This document shows positions 11,721 through 23,259 of a DNA stretch of 64,000 nucleotides, piece after piece (positions within the stretch are counted from its first letter, which is position 1; the number at the start of each line of letters is the position of its first letter). Origin of the DNA: Penicillus capitatus (lineage: Eukaryota; Chlorophyta); the NCBI GenBank assembly GCA_965649825.1, contig OZ287704.1, forward strand, positions 372,001 through 436,000, read 5' to 3'. The notes beneath the pieces are model-generated. The model was not told where the DNA came from. It saw nothing but the letters and a program-made list of their open reading frames with translations, and did not search any database. Both the position numbers and the translations under genes were made by a program.

Positions 11721-13523
11721 ATGGACTACTCGGATACCTATCTCGACTCGCATTCCGACAGAAGCTCGCTCTATGAGATAGACGACGACACTTACAACGG
11801 CATTGCCGTGGAGTCGATGGACGAAGACAACTATTTCGACGATGACGACGTCGTTGCGCCACGTCGTGAAGCGCCATGGGATATCATCTCACCCGACAAC
11901 ATTCAACAGCACCAGGTATATCCTCCATAATACCCCCCTCTGCCCGACGCTGAAACGCACTGATTTGGCAGACGGAAATGCTCGGGGAGGTGGAGGAAGT
12001 CTTGGCCTGTGGTGCGGGAAAGGCACGCGTCTTGCTGATAGAGTACTGCTGGGACAAGACTCGACTGATGAGTAAAACCGCGTCGTGTATCCGAACAGAC
12101 GCCAATCGTTGGAGCACTGTCTGTAGATGACTACGTGGAGAAAGGTCGTGAATTCGTCTTCCGTCGTTCTGGGTGTTCTGTTGGGGAGAGCTCTGTGATG
12201 CCGCAAGAGAGTGAGAGAGCAATTGGAAGAAATGATGTGACAGATGTGCATATGTGTGCGTAGAGGTGCTAACCTGCGAATGCTGTTTTTGTCCCACGCG
12301 CAGAGAAGATGGAACTGTGATGTCATGTGGTCATTGGTTTTGCAATGAGTGTTGGATGGGACATTTCGAGGTGCAGATCCGCGAAGGCAACTCATGTCGA
12401 CTAAAATGCATCGGCTATAAATGCGGTTGCATCTGCGATGAAAAAACTGTGCGAATACTGCCTGCCTACTAGGGTCGTCATGTCTGATCTCACTCTTCTG
12501 ATGTAGGTTCTGAAATTGTTAGAGAAGCGAACAGATTTGCTAGAGCGCTATCAGCGAGCGCTGCTAGAATCGTATGTGAATGATAATGGCCATGTGAAAT
12601 GGTGCCCCAGTATCCCCAATTGTGGCAATGCCATACGTAACAATCGTGATGAGTGCTGCGAGCCTTTGTGCACATGCGGTCTCCATTTTTGCTTTAACTG
12701 TCTTTCTGAGGCGCACTCTCCCTGTACCTGCGAGATGTGGTTGGCATGGGAACGCAAGAGAGTGGACGACAGCGAAACAATGAACTGGATTACTGCCAAC
12801 ACGAAACAGTGTCCAAAATGCCACAAGCTGGTTGAGAAAAACGGCGGATGCAATCTCATGACATGCCGTTGCGGACAGCATTTCTGTTGGCTGTGTGGCG
12901 AAGCGACCGGGTTCGAACACACATACAACAGTATTTCCAACCATCAGTGTGGTCGTTGGAAGGATGAACTGGTAAAGAATATCGACGAAGCTGCCTTTTA
13001 TCACAAACGCTATATGCATTACTTCACACGATGGACTGGTCATCGTGACTCTCTCAGACGAGAGTCTGCCGTCAAAGAAGAGACCATTACTCTGCTCAAG
13101 AACTGGTCAGATACCTTGCAAAGACCTGTCGTGGAGTACAACTCACTGATTGGAACAGTGACGGTACTGACGACGGCACGAAGAGTCTTGTCCAACAGCT
13201 ATGTCTTTGCGTTTTTTCTTTGCGGAAAGAACTGGTATGCAGACGAAGTGCATCCAGAACAGACGTCCTTCAATCAACCGCTGTTTGAAGACATGCAGCA
13301 GCAGATCGAAGCAGAAGTTGAACGGCTATCAAAGCTGCTGTCCAAGACAGAGCTGGAGCCGGATCAAGTGCGAGAACATTTGGTGGAAGTGCTGAACTGT
13401 GCACGCATGGTATTACGTCGCTTGCAGAATTTCTATAATGGGATCAATTCTGGACTGCTCGGACAGTTGGAGCAGTCCGTGATCTCCATTTCAGATTTTA
13501 TGCCTCACAATCTCATCATTTAG
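11721..13523 (+). CDS. Ariadne-type RBR E3 ubiquitin ligase
   Basis: Five exons (11721-11915, 11972-12071, 12127-12210, 12264-12448, 12507-13523), introns 53-58 nt, 526 residues. An acidic N-terminus precedes a UBA-like helix region (LLIEYCWDKTRLM). RING1 is seen as CECCFC ... CGHWFCNECW, the in-between-RING domain as CPSIPNCGNAI ... CGLHFCFNC, and RING2 as CPKCHKLVEKNGGCNLMTC followed by CGQHFCWLCG. The Cys in GGCNLM is the position that takes ubiquitin from E2 as a thioester. The last 180 residues form the helical Ariadne domain, which in human ARIH1 holds RING2 inactive until a neddylated cullin binds. The SKP1 gene in this window belongs to that same cullin system, though this is only a functional link. 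Confidence 0.93.
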
Positions 13524-13652
13524 AAAAAGATGCCTGTAACAACACATCCCTATGAGAGCAGGTCCCCTGCTGCATAGTCTCGGGCTTTTTTGTGTTCTCC
13601 TGTATGTAATGGACGCAGAAGTAGTGTCTTTAACTTGTGAAAATTGCCTCCT

Positions 13653-15752
13653 TCACACCCCATGATGAATCCTCGCCAAAAAAGACAGAACACGTGTATT
13701 TACGGCCTCCGGAGTCTCGTCGTGTCCACAGTGTCCGGCCTCTATCGTCTGGACGTCGATATGAGGACACAGTGCTTTTAGACGTTGCGCTCGATCTGCT
13801 GATTTGCTCAGGGGATCCAACGTTCCTTGAAGGAGGAGAACAGGGCGGGTGTATTTTTCAGACAGGAGATAGTTCAGAGGCTCTGGCTTCTTGAGAAAGA
13901 AGACGCTCTTGATGATCGCAATGGCATTGGGATCGTGTGATGCTCTGAGAATTTCGTCGAGAAAGGCCTGATCTGCGTGGCTTTGTTGCACAGGGTAGAC
14001 GGATTTTAGAATCCTCCCAGCCGATCTTTTCAAGTAAAACAGCAGAAGTTGACTTAGGATATCCACCAGGAAGGCAGGCAGACGCCAAGGCAGGACATCT
14101 GCCTGTCGGGAATCGTCGTTGGGGGTGTAGTCCTCGATTAAGGGACCAGCGGGGTTGATCAGAACGAGACCGGGTACAGCTTCGGGGTGATTGGCGGCAG
14201 TCTGTGCGGCCATAAACGCCCCGATGGAGTTTCCAGCCAGGACAGTAGATTCTCTTACGACGTCCGAAATGAAAGCCCCGAGAAATTCTGTCCACAGAGA
14301 TTGCGAGTATTTCATATAGAGTTTTTGTGTCCGGCCGAAACCGGGTAAGGTTGGGCAATAGACTGTGTAGCCGCTAGCTGTCAAGGCATCGACATTGCGC
14401 CTCCAATGCATGCAGGAAGCTCCAAAACCATGCACCAGCACGATGTGACCCTTGGGGGAAGAATCCTTAGGCTTAGAAACAGCAAACTCTGCCAGAAATC
14501 CTTGCCATCTCCAGAACCGTTTGACAGAGGATCCTGGAGTACTCTTGCAACCATTGCGCAGAACCTCCCGAGCCAGATAGCCATGAAAATCGAAAGATTT
14601 ACTGGAGAAGAGAGCCGCTTTCGACAAAGCATTCTGCCGCCCTCTCAGTCTTTCTTGCACTTCGCACACCACTCGACGAGGAGAAAGTATTCCCAAAGAG
14701 AGTGGAAGAGCAAAGAGCGAAGAGAACGAAATCCCAGGAAAGCTGCTATCCTCTGTAGTTAACATCATTTGTTGCAGCGTATTGTTTTCTGAACATTTGA
14801 CTGCGTAAGATGAGGCATCCAGGTATCGCTGAAGCCAACGAAGAGGCGATACTTGATCTGAACACAGATGGCTACTCCACTGTTGCCTTAGATCGATCGG
14901 ACAACTGTCGAGAGGATCGCTAAGAAAGACGCCATTCTGAAAATCCTTCTGTCTCGTTTGCATTAGTATCTGTTTCAAGTCATCGATGTCTGGAATCCGA
15001 CCATCCTTGTCGTGTCGTTTGTCCAAGTCAGCGGAAGGTAGTCTAGATGGAGGAGAGAGAGGCTTTTGGAGAGACTCTGTCCTCTGGATGTCTTTGAACA
15101 CTGGATCATAGTTTTGAGAGGAATACATTTGGCACGTCCATTCTTCGATGGCAACTCCTGGAACAGTTGCTTTGAAGTGGTCGATCGACTCCTGCCAGAT
15201 GATATCGACCTCAGTTTCTATCAGAATCGTTCGCGTTCCAATCTCCGTTACGAATTGGGCCAACGTCTCTGGAAAACTCCCGATACGGACAATCAGATAG
15301 CTATCCATCGCCATCAATGACTTCCTGAGAGAACAAAGGGCGCTGTGCAGCAACTCTACGCCGCCAGGGATGCGAAGGTACGAAAAGTAAAGCTCAGGAT
15401 CGAGGATGCATAGCGGAACAGCCGATCGGCCGCTTTGCAAGACGCGATGCAATCCGGGATGATCATCGACTCTAAGATCATGTTTGAACAGCAACACGAT
15501 CGGATGCGACACTTCAGTCGATGCATTGCGACACAGAGATCCTGAAGCAGGTCCTTCCACGTCAAAAACGGCTCGCGGTCCATGGAACACCTGCCGAGTA
15601 AGCCATCCACGGGTTCGCCGTCGTCGACTTATGCTCAGACATGCTGTGGTATGTTTTGAGACAAAGCTCCCTCTGTCGTTAACTTTGCACTCGATGGGCG
15701 GGCGTGAAAGATAATACGGCGATTGCTTCGTCCACGAGGCTGAGAGGAGCAT
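13653..15752 (-). CDS. photolyase-domain / alpha-beta hydrolase fusion
   Basis: One long uninterrupted frame of 699 codons, unusual in this intron-rich window. After about 80 residues of Ser/Arg-rich sequence that may target an organelle comes a photolyase/cryptochrome N-terminal domain (IVLLFKHDLRVDDHPGL, VPLCILDPEL). A middle region of 150 residues resembles the remnants of a photolyase helical linker (LRWLQRYL, LGILSPRRV) but I do not see the conserved FAD-binding block. The C-terminal 300 residues are an alpha/beta hydrolase with HGFGASCMHW at the oxyanion turn, nucleophile Ser in GNSIGAF, acid Asp in LLQGTLDPLS and His in AGHCGHDE, so the triad is complete. Similar fusions occur in plants and algae. 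It is probably a plastid esterase-like enzyme with a non-repair photolyase fold. Confidence 0.85.
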   Translation of the reverse strand: MLLSASWTKQSPYYLSRPPIECKVNDRGSFVSKHTTACLSISRRRRTRGWLTRQVFHGPRAVFDVEGPASGSLCRNASTEVSHPIVLLFKHDLRVDDHPGLHRVLQSGRSAVPLCILDPELYFSYLRIPGGVELLHSALCSLRKSLMAMDSYLIVRIGSFPETLAQFVTEIGTRTILIETEVDIIWQESIDHFKATVPGVAIEEWTCQMYSSQNYDPVFKDIQRTESLQKPLSPPSRLPSADLDKRHDKDGRIPDIDDLKQILMQTRQKDFQNGVFLSDPLDSCPIDLRQQWSSHLCSDQVSPLRWLQRYLDASSYAVKCSENNTLQQMMLTTEDSSFPGISFSSLFALPLSLGILSPRRVVCEVQERLRGRQNALSKAALFSSKSFDFHGYLAREVLRNGCKSTPGSSVKRFWRWQGFLAEFAVSKPKDSSPKGHIVLVHGFGASCMHWRRNVDALTASGYTVYCPTLPGFGRTQKLYMKYSQSLWTEFLGAFISDVVRESTVLAGNSIGAFMAAQTAANHPEAVPGLVLINPAGPLIEDYTPNDDSRQADVLPWRLPAFLVDILSQLLLFYLKRSAGRILKSVYPVQQSHADQAFLDEILRASHDPNAIAIIKSVFFLKKPEPLNYLLSEKYTRPVLLLQGTLDPLSKSADRAQRLKALCPHIDVQTIEAGHCGHDETPEAVNTRVLSFLARIHHGV

Positions 15753-16979
15753 CTGAAGGCATCCGTTCTCCGATGATGTGACAATCGGCTACATCACAGA
15801 CTCGCATGTCGCTGTGGACTTCAGACGTTTGGAAATCCGTAAATTGAAGAACACGATTTTCATCGACGACTCATCTTTGTTGAGTAAAGATATCGATAAG
15901 AATCGTGTGTAATTGATAAATGGCAACGAATTTGTTCTTCAACGCCAAAACACCTACATTGATTTTTCTTGAAATATCTATTCTATCGGCGGCTGTTAAA
16001 CAATATCGGATTGAATCGATCTCAATTAACTAAAATAACTTAAAAGATTGCTCTTTATCAAAAGCTAAGTTCGCGGCATTTCTTACCTTGGGTATATTCT
16101 GACAGTAAACCTTTCTTCTTTCAGAAGAGATGTAAAGAAGATATCGACGAAAACATTGAAAAAGAAATATATACTCTAGATCGAATTCAATCGGCTCTTT
16201 AGGGGATGTTTGCCGCTATTATGCATTGCATGATGGTAAATTTCATGATCATTCTTGGGCTACTTTTGCGGTTGCGAAGCATGGGCTATGTCTCTGGATT
16301 AGGTACATGCGCAGAAGGATCTCTTTAGAGGTCAGAAGTACTGTGCTAGAATAATCACGGGCGCTTCCAAGACTACTCCGAATCCTGCTATCTTACATCG
16401 GCCAAACACTTGGGATCCGTCGGTTCGATTGCCGTCGATCGATCCCCGTCGGTTCGATTGCCGTCGATCGATCCCCGTCGGTTCGATTGCCGTCGATCGA
16501 TCCCCGTCGGTTCGATTGCCGTCGATCGATCTAACGTTTTTTGGGTGAGGCCCGATTAGGTGTACATCTGAATACCCGCCCCTCTGATGGCCATCTCCAG
16601 TAGCTGTGTACGCTAATATATTAATATATCCTTAACGGTCGTTCAAATCTGCGATCCGCTCATGCGCGTGTGTCTCAAAAAGTTCAGGTACAGAATTGAT
16701 GCATGACATTCTCTATTTTTACCATTCATATTTCATGTCGATTCGAGAGACAATCTTCGATGTAAAATACGAATACTTCCTCGTCTAAGTTTGTAAAGAC
16801 GTTCTTCTCTTCTGACAGAGTCCCGAAACACTCAAGTGTACACAACAAAGCACATATGCTTTCAGTTAGAAGCCATGATTATGATGTGTAAGTTATCAGA
16901 TTCAATAATCAATGTATTCAAAAGGGGCTAGGGTATCTTTTATCAATTTACTGCCTCTTTTATACAGAACGGATTGCTC
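15753..16979. other. gene-poor AT-richer stretch
   Basis: Around 1.2 kb with no supported gene. It is visibly richer in A and T than its surroundings and contains the 29-bp tandem repeat described separately. A copy of TGATGTGAC lies at 15774-15782, upstream of the fusion gene. Confidence 0.55.
16417..16531. repeat. 29-bp tandem repeat, four copies
   Basis: Four almost perfect head-to-tail copies begin at 16417, 16446, 16475 and 16504. Each carries CCGTCGGTTCGATTG followed by CCGTCGATCGATC, so every unit holds a palindromic CGATCGATCG core and two CCGTCG words. The array is in the gene-poor gap between two minus-strand genes. A minisatellite made by replication slippage is the simplest reading; a protein-binding array is possible. 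Confidence 0.9.
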
Positions 16980-18698
16980 TCAATCGAAACGATCCTCTGG
17001 CAGGAGTAATAATGGCTCATCCTCATCGGCGGATGTATCAGTTGTAGAAGTGGAGTTATTCGAATCCTCCTCCGAGATATAACCCCTGCCTGAAACTGGC
17101 ATATTGATGCAATTCTCCAGATCTTCATCGTCTGAATGAAAGGTCAGTGTGACGATGCGCAGAAAGACGGAAGCTGGCGTCACGAATCCGTACTTTTCGA
17201 CTCGAATGTTCAGCAATAGCAGCAATCCCGTAAGAGCCAAACAGAAGAACGAAATAAAAGGAGCTCTGGGAAAGTAAAACTCTCCGAGACGAAAGAGGGC
17301 AAAGAGCGAAGCATGGAAGAGAGGGGACAGGCCTTGAGCCAAGGCACGGACCCCTAACACGGCTTGATGGACTATAAACGAACTAGAGGAAGTACTGTGG
17401 TGATCAATGACACGATAGATCATCACAGTGATCAAGGCATCCATTGACCCAAACACCTCTAGAAAATAGGCCAGCATCTTGGACTTCACAAAGATCATGC
17501 CAAACAGCTTCACTGCCACCATGACAAATCCAAATCCAAAAGCATCTTTGTATGTGCGATTGCTGAAAAGACTCCAGAAAGGAAAGATGATGCTGTAGAC
17601 GAGCGTGACGACCAAGAAACGAATCATGAGGAAGGTTGACTGCTCCACCGTGCCAAATCCTGCGACTTCTTGAAGATACTGTAGCTCCAGCTCAGAATCT
17701 CTCTGCTGGATGAGTTCAAAGACCGCATAGACCAGGATCACGTTAGTCAAGTTAGGGTTCTTCGGCAGACGCTGAAAGGAGGCGTACATGTCTTCAAAAG
17801 GGCGAATCCAATGGAGATATGTCGTCCGACGGAGATTGTTGTGTGCATCGCCGGCTGCTAAGAAGCTATTCAGACTTGTAGATGGCGCAACAGATTCCGG
17901 CAGAAAAAGAAGACAGAGCAGTAGCGCTGTGCCAATCAATGCCAATAAGATAATGACTGCGTGCTGGACATCCTCTATTGCCTTGCTGGCCACCAGCATC
18001 GATCCCAAGAAAGAAGAGAAAGCGGCCAGAGTGAGATATGTCCAATACACCATGTCTGCTGACGACTCGTCGATGAGGTCGGCGAAGTACGATTGGCAGA
18101 GAGAAGGCAATGCGAAAGACAGTTCCCAAGCTTTGCCCACATAGTACCTGCACATCCAGACACACTCCTTATATTCAATCGGCAGGCGTCTTTAGCCGAA
18201 TGCTCACCAGTAGAATGGCAGGTTTGTTTGAAGGTGGAGAAGGAGGAGGACTGGTGGGATCAATGCATTGAACAGTGCAAGGAGGAGAAACGGTTTGCGT
18301 CCATAGATTGTGCTATATCTCTGAATGCAGGACCCGAAGACAATCGACAGGAAGAGCCGTGATATAAAGAGCTTCCCAGCATCGAAGAAGACAGCCTGAT
18401 TATGTGCTTTTTGGCAGATGTTGTCTCTTTGCTTTATTTCTTCTGCCTGATCAACGCATAAGTGCTTTTGGTTAGTCTGTTCCGAGACAAAGTATTCAGT
18501 GGACATGGTCGGAATAAATCCCCCTATGAGACCCCACCCTGGTCACAGGTACTTTGCGTATGACCGATTGCACGACGTTTGGCAGAGCGTACCAAAGTGC
18601 GTCAATGAGAGAAAGAGCATTAGCAGATAGGCACGTTTCTGGAGCATTTCGCGGACAAATCTGCAGAGAAGCCGTACTTCACTGCGTGTTAACGACAT
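16980..18698 (-). CDS. MFS transporter (SLC46/TetA-like group)
   Basis: Three exons (18593-18698, 18208-18523, 16980-18147), introns of 69 and 60 nt, about 529 residues. The first exon supplies the first membrane helix (YLLMLFLSLTHF) and was recognised only by splicing. A Cys-containing extracellular loop follows, then helix 2 and the cytoplasmic MFS signature YSTIYGRKPFLLL between helices 2 and 3. About twelve hydrophobic segments are spread along the rest. The Cys-bearing loop between helices 1 and 2 recalls the SLC46 folate/drug carriers, but similarity to the TetA/HIAT1 group is equally good. The C-terminus is acidic and Ser/Thr rich. The substrate is unknown. Confidence 0.82.
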
Positions 18699-19009
18699 CG
18701 CGGTTGATGTGTCTTTGTCGAGGAGTCAAGCAACGAGCGTCACTGTCTGCAATGAATTAAGGAATTTCTTAGCAATCGACACTAGGATTGTGTGTCCGTA
18801 TCAGACAAACCGAAAGTTTCGACAATTACAGTTGATCCGTTGCACTGAATGAACGGATGGTCAGTCAACGAAAGTTATTCATTTCAACAGAAACGCACGC
18901 TGTTTTTTCGTTTAGCTTATCTGAAAAATGAATGAATGAACAAACAAACAAACAAACAAACCAATGAGCGTGAATTCTAGTTATTTGTCACGAAATGGGA
19001 CGATTGTTT
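18699..19009. repeat. short intergenic region with AATG/AACA microsatellite
   Basis: About 310 bases separate two minus-strand genes. Near 18927-18961 there are three AATG units followed by about five AACA units. Nothing else is recognisable. Confidence 0.7.
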
Positions 19010-19857
19010 TTATTCTGAGGCGTAGCGCAGGCGAACACAACTGACAATGATGGAATCTCCCTCATTCATTGGTTGATTATACGATTGAACCACAACTTGC
19101 ATCCCATGCTTCGATGCCGGATCCTGTAAAAGCTGTACAACGCTATTGATATTTATGGGGAGAACGTAGTAGATGTTGTTGGACTTGGAGGAAGGATAAA
19201 TGATTTGACCATTAACGTGAGAAGGGGAACCATTTCGGCACTGCATGGCAGCAAAGAAATCGCTATGCTCTCCTTCATTATAGTAAGCAGAATATGTTCG
19301 CATGCCGCGAGGTACCCGCACACAGATGCGGCGTTGATGTTGTGGCTGACTTCGCATGACAATGAAATAAATGTAGAGATCCCAGGAGAACATGCTTCGC
19401 AAACCAGATGCTTCAATCTCGTGCACTATATGCATCATGAGCTCTCGCTTTGTCTTCTCCTTGGAAAACACAGACGGAAGATGCTGAATATGATGCAGTC
19501 TCTCTATGCTCGGGAGCTGATAGAAATCGAGTTCTTTTTCAAGAATCTCTGGCCGAACAGACGGTAGGCAGGATGCATAATCGCCATCCCTAGAAAAGCG
19601 CGAAAATCTGAGTCGCGGAAACAAAGTAGTATGCCGCACCTGTAAATTTCAAGAATCCAAGAAAACATCTTAGGGTTTCGATCGATGTAGAGCGGCTCTC
19701 CTTTCTCGATAAGGTTTGGAAATTCTTTCGCCACTTTGGAAAGAAGGGAGTTTGGATAGCGGTCGAGAGACGGTTGCGAAATCTTGAAGGACTGTCCTCC
19801 GACGTCCAACAGCACAACAGGTTGGCGCCGCGGTAAAGAAGCGCGACTGTGTTCCAT
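19010..19857 (-). CDS. BTB/POZ (potassium-channel T1-like) KCTD-type protein
   Basis: Two exons (19640-19857 and 19010-19589) around a 50-nt intron, 265 residues from the Met at 19857; the frame is open further upstream, so the start could be at or beyond 19959. Residues 12-100 form a T1-type BTB domain: VVLLDVGGQSFKISQPSL, then the FSWILEIYRDGDY strand-helix and ELDFYQLPS that closes the fold, as in KCTD proteins. The C-terminal half has no domain I know; it may bind a substrate. KCTD proteins usually form pentamers that bring clients to cullin-3 ligases or act on G proteins. That role is inferred from the family. Confidence 0.8.
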
Positions 19858-19959
19858 CTTGCCTGAATTGCCTGATGCCACCAGCGATTGTTTTAAGAAT
19901 TGTTGTACCGTTTCGGTTGTATAGATTTTTGTAGGCCGGTACCAAAACTTGAAGAACAC

Positions 19960-20668
19960 CCCTAGTCTTTTCGCCTGCCGCTACGCGGCATACTACTGTG
20001 AACATTTTTGGGTAAAAGGTCAACGTAAATTCGGTCGAAGCTCGATGATTGTTTCGGCCTAGATCTGTCAAAGCTGTCGGTTGTTCATAGTGTTTTCTCG
20101 AGAACTCAGTTCGTGAGTTCTTCGACGCATTCGACGGGCATGATGCCAAACCGATAGCGATGTTATGGACAGTACTGTAGTGAAAGGCTCGTATTTGGCA
20201 GAACCTGTAGAATACCTCTTTGCTGAATGTTCGTCGGATGTGGCATGTGTTTCGAACGTAGAAATCCCGCCACGCAGTCTAACCGCCGACGCAATGTTGC
20301 ATCACGCACACCTGTCGACTGAAGAACCATATCGGCCACGATCCCTCGTCGCAGCATCTCGACAAATGGACCGACACGAAAAGGCACTCAAGCCTATCCA
20401 AAAACGCCCTTATAGTCAACGTTCCGTCAGCCTTATCAGTCAATTGTGTCGCCCTGTCATGTTTCCATCAAGTTGTCTCTGTCGCGAAGTGTATGTACTG
20501 TTCTTTTATCGGCGAAGTCGACCGCCGTCATAGTAATTCATAGAGGCGGCCTCTTGAGCAGCATGCTCGTTAACTGTGTCTAGTACATCCTAGGCGATCA
20601 TCTTCGCATCAAGAAATGAAGGACGCCGTGGATTCCATCCGTTACATCATTGCTTTGCAGCGCCACGT
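19960..20668. promoter_or_regulatory. divergent intergenic region
   Basis: Roughly 700 bases between the BTB gene (minus) and the first cathepsin gene (plus). Both promoters should be here. Open frames on each strand show no domain and none joins to a neighbour through a plausible intron. Confidence 0.45.
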
Positions 20669-23100
20669 TTGGACATGCAACCCGGTACTGTGTGTGCTGT
20701 GACGGCATTTTTGCTCGGCATCTGCCTGGCCGACTGCATTGTGAACGAAGGAACAGATGAGCCCCTGGAGAAACTCGATACGACTCTGGATGGAGGAGAC
20801 TGTGTTCTGCCTACTAAAGTAATCGCGTCGCTTGGTAGCATCCCCTATGACTGTCGTTTCTAGACACCAGATACGAGTGTCTTTGCGGGAGGACTCTGCA
20901 TCAATGGCGTCTTCGACCGAAGTGCACTAGTCTCTCACTAGTTTCTCACTTTGGATGCTGACTGTCTACAGCGGAAGGAGTTAATTTCCGAAGACGACGG
21001 GCTCACGAGACCATGGATGTCGCGACACTGCCAAAGGACTTCTTCTGGGGAGATATCCACGGCGTTAACTATCTGACTGTCTCGCGCAATCAGCACGTCC
21101 CGCAGTAATCGCGTCTCGGATGACGTTCAACAGCGTCATGGGTACTGCAGATACTGTGGCAGTTGCTGGGCGTTTGGCACCACTTCTGCTATTTCCGACA
21201 GGATGAAGATCGAACGTCGCAACGCCTTCCCCGAGATCAACCTGGCGCCACAGGTTTTGATCAACTGCCGTGGTGGCGGAACCTGCCAAGTGCTTGCCCA
21301 TCATCTGCTGTATGGTTTTTTATCCCGATCATGTGAAGGGTGGCACAGCGGTAGGCGTTTATTACTACATGGCACAGCACGGTCTGCCCGACGAGAGCTG
21401 TCAGAGTTACCAAGCAAAGAGCAGCAAATGCGGATCACATGGAGTGTGTGAAAAGTGTGAAATGATGGGAGACCGTAGCACATGCTCTGGAGTGCATCAG
21501 TACCGTCGTTATTTCATCGAAGAGTTTGGCTCTGCAAGCGGCGGTTCGGACTATGATGGTCACAACCAGCAAGTGTCTCGTAGTCAGAAGATCATGGCAG
21601 AGATCTATTCTCGCGGCCCTGTGGCATGCGAAATTTTTGCCACGAAGAAGTTTGACAAGTACACAGGCGGAATCTTCACCGAAGTGCGAACTGTCACATC
21701 GCAATACCCACTCGAGTCACGTTGTGCCTAGTTTGGCGTTTGGGCAACAGGCAATCACATCGTGAGTCTTGTCGGATGGGGAGAGGAAAATGGCATCGAG
21801 TAAGGAGACTCCATGCCAAAGAAAGATCGATCTAAAAAGATGTAAGACTTGCAGGTATTGGATTGGACGGAACAGTTGGGGAACCTACTGGGGGGAGAAC
21901 GGGTATTTCCGTATCGCTAGACCGAGTCTGTTCTACGGTTTGGGTGTCGAAAATAGTTGTACCTTTGCAACGCCTGTCATCTCAGATAAACTCCAGCCCA
22001 GCGACCCTCTGCCAACGTCACTTTCTCTCCTCAAGACAGCTTGAGAACTTTGATTTTTAGAGATGTGCCGTGGGGAGAGTATCTCTTAAAATATCATGCT
22101 GAGAAGCAGAAAGAATCTTCATTTACATTACAACAAGAGAAGGTAGTGAGGGTTGTGGAAATTCCGATGAAGTACGACATCCGTAACATCGATGGCGTCA
22201 GTTATGCATCGATTGATCGAAATCAGCGTAGCCCAATGTACTGTGAATCTTCGTGGGCCCATGCAGCGACCTCTGCTCTAAATGATCGTTTTGCACTGCT
22301 CAGAGGAACAACTTATCCAGAAATCGTTCTCTCTGTTCAAGTGAAGATCGTTTCACATATCGATGTTTGCATGAGTGCTAAAGCGTCTAGGTTTTGCTAA
22401 ACTGTGTGAAAGGCAATGGAGAGTGTGAGGGAAAAGATCCAAGTGATGCCTATGACTATATTAAGAGGCACACCATTCCAGACGAATCCTGCTCTCCCTA
22501 CGAAGGAAAGCCTCTCGCATGTGATGCTATTCACATTTGCAAAAGCTGTTGGTTAACGGGATGCTACTCCATGAAAGCAGGAGAATACACACCATACACA
22601 ATTTCATCCCACGGAAGGGTGACATACTGTGTTCTTTTCTGCCGAGGTTTACGTGGTCCGACATACAGGTCTCCGGGGATGAGGCTGTGATGCAGGAGAT
22701 TGCGCAGAATGGCCCTGTTGCTTGCCGCATTTGCGCGTCCAGTGCATTCCGTTCCTACCAAAATGGCATCTTCAGTGGTCCAGATGCATGCGAGGGTAGC
22801 AGTTCAAACCAGTTCGTCGTCCTCTCTGGATGGGACGAACAAAACGGCAAGAAGTTCTGGATCGGGCGAAACAGTTGGGGAACCTACTGGGGGATTCATG
22901 GCTGGTTTCACCTAGCCATGGGCGACGGAGACCTTGGTGTCACAGATGAATGCTATTGGGCGACACCCGAGAAGCCCATGTACAGATATCTCTTTTCAGG
23001 AGGGCATCAAAAGACTAAAGCCGTGGCGGGTCTCAGAGATGTCTTCCTCTATGCGTCTCAATATCAAACAAACCATATGCGTTCGGCATCCAGCACGTGA
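20669..23100 (+). CDS. two-domain cathepsin X/Z-like peptidase (gene A: first domain active, second dead)
   Basis: Ten exons (20669-20818, 20864-20921, 20972-21104, 21151-21289, 21339-21692, 21732-21799, 21855-22016, 22061-22340, 22391-22618, 22669-23100) with 39-55-nt introns, 667 residues. A signal peptide is followed by a short propeptide and two papain-family C1 domains of cathepsin X type. Domain 1 has the mini-loop HVPQ before YCGSCWAF (catalytic Cys at 21164-21166), GNHIVSLVGWG with the His, and WIGRNSWG with the Asn. Domain 2 begins after a 44-nt intron and reads YCESSWAH, so the Cys codon is now TCG (22251-22253), and NQFVVLSGW, so the His is now Gln (22810-22812); RNSWG is kept. The second domain cannot be a normal Cys peptidase. 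It may bind substrate or inhibitor, or chaperone domain 1. Confidence 0.88.
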
Positions 23101-23259
23101 GAGCGACCACTGTTGGTTGTTGTTCATGTCAATTTTTGAAGAACTGTTAGAAAAGCATTAGGTGTTCGATCAGATTTGTTTTGTCTCACAGATTATGCTC
23201 AATCGGCATCCCATACCAAAACTTCTTTGTGAAGAAACTGCCACATAGATACCCTTTGA

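Noticed and set aside
16417-16531. Tandem repeat considered as a CRISPR array
   Set aside because: Units are directly adjacent with no unique spacers, and the genome is eukaryotic.
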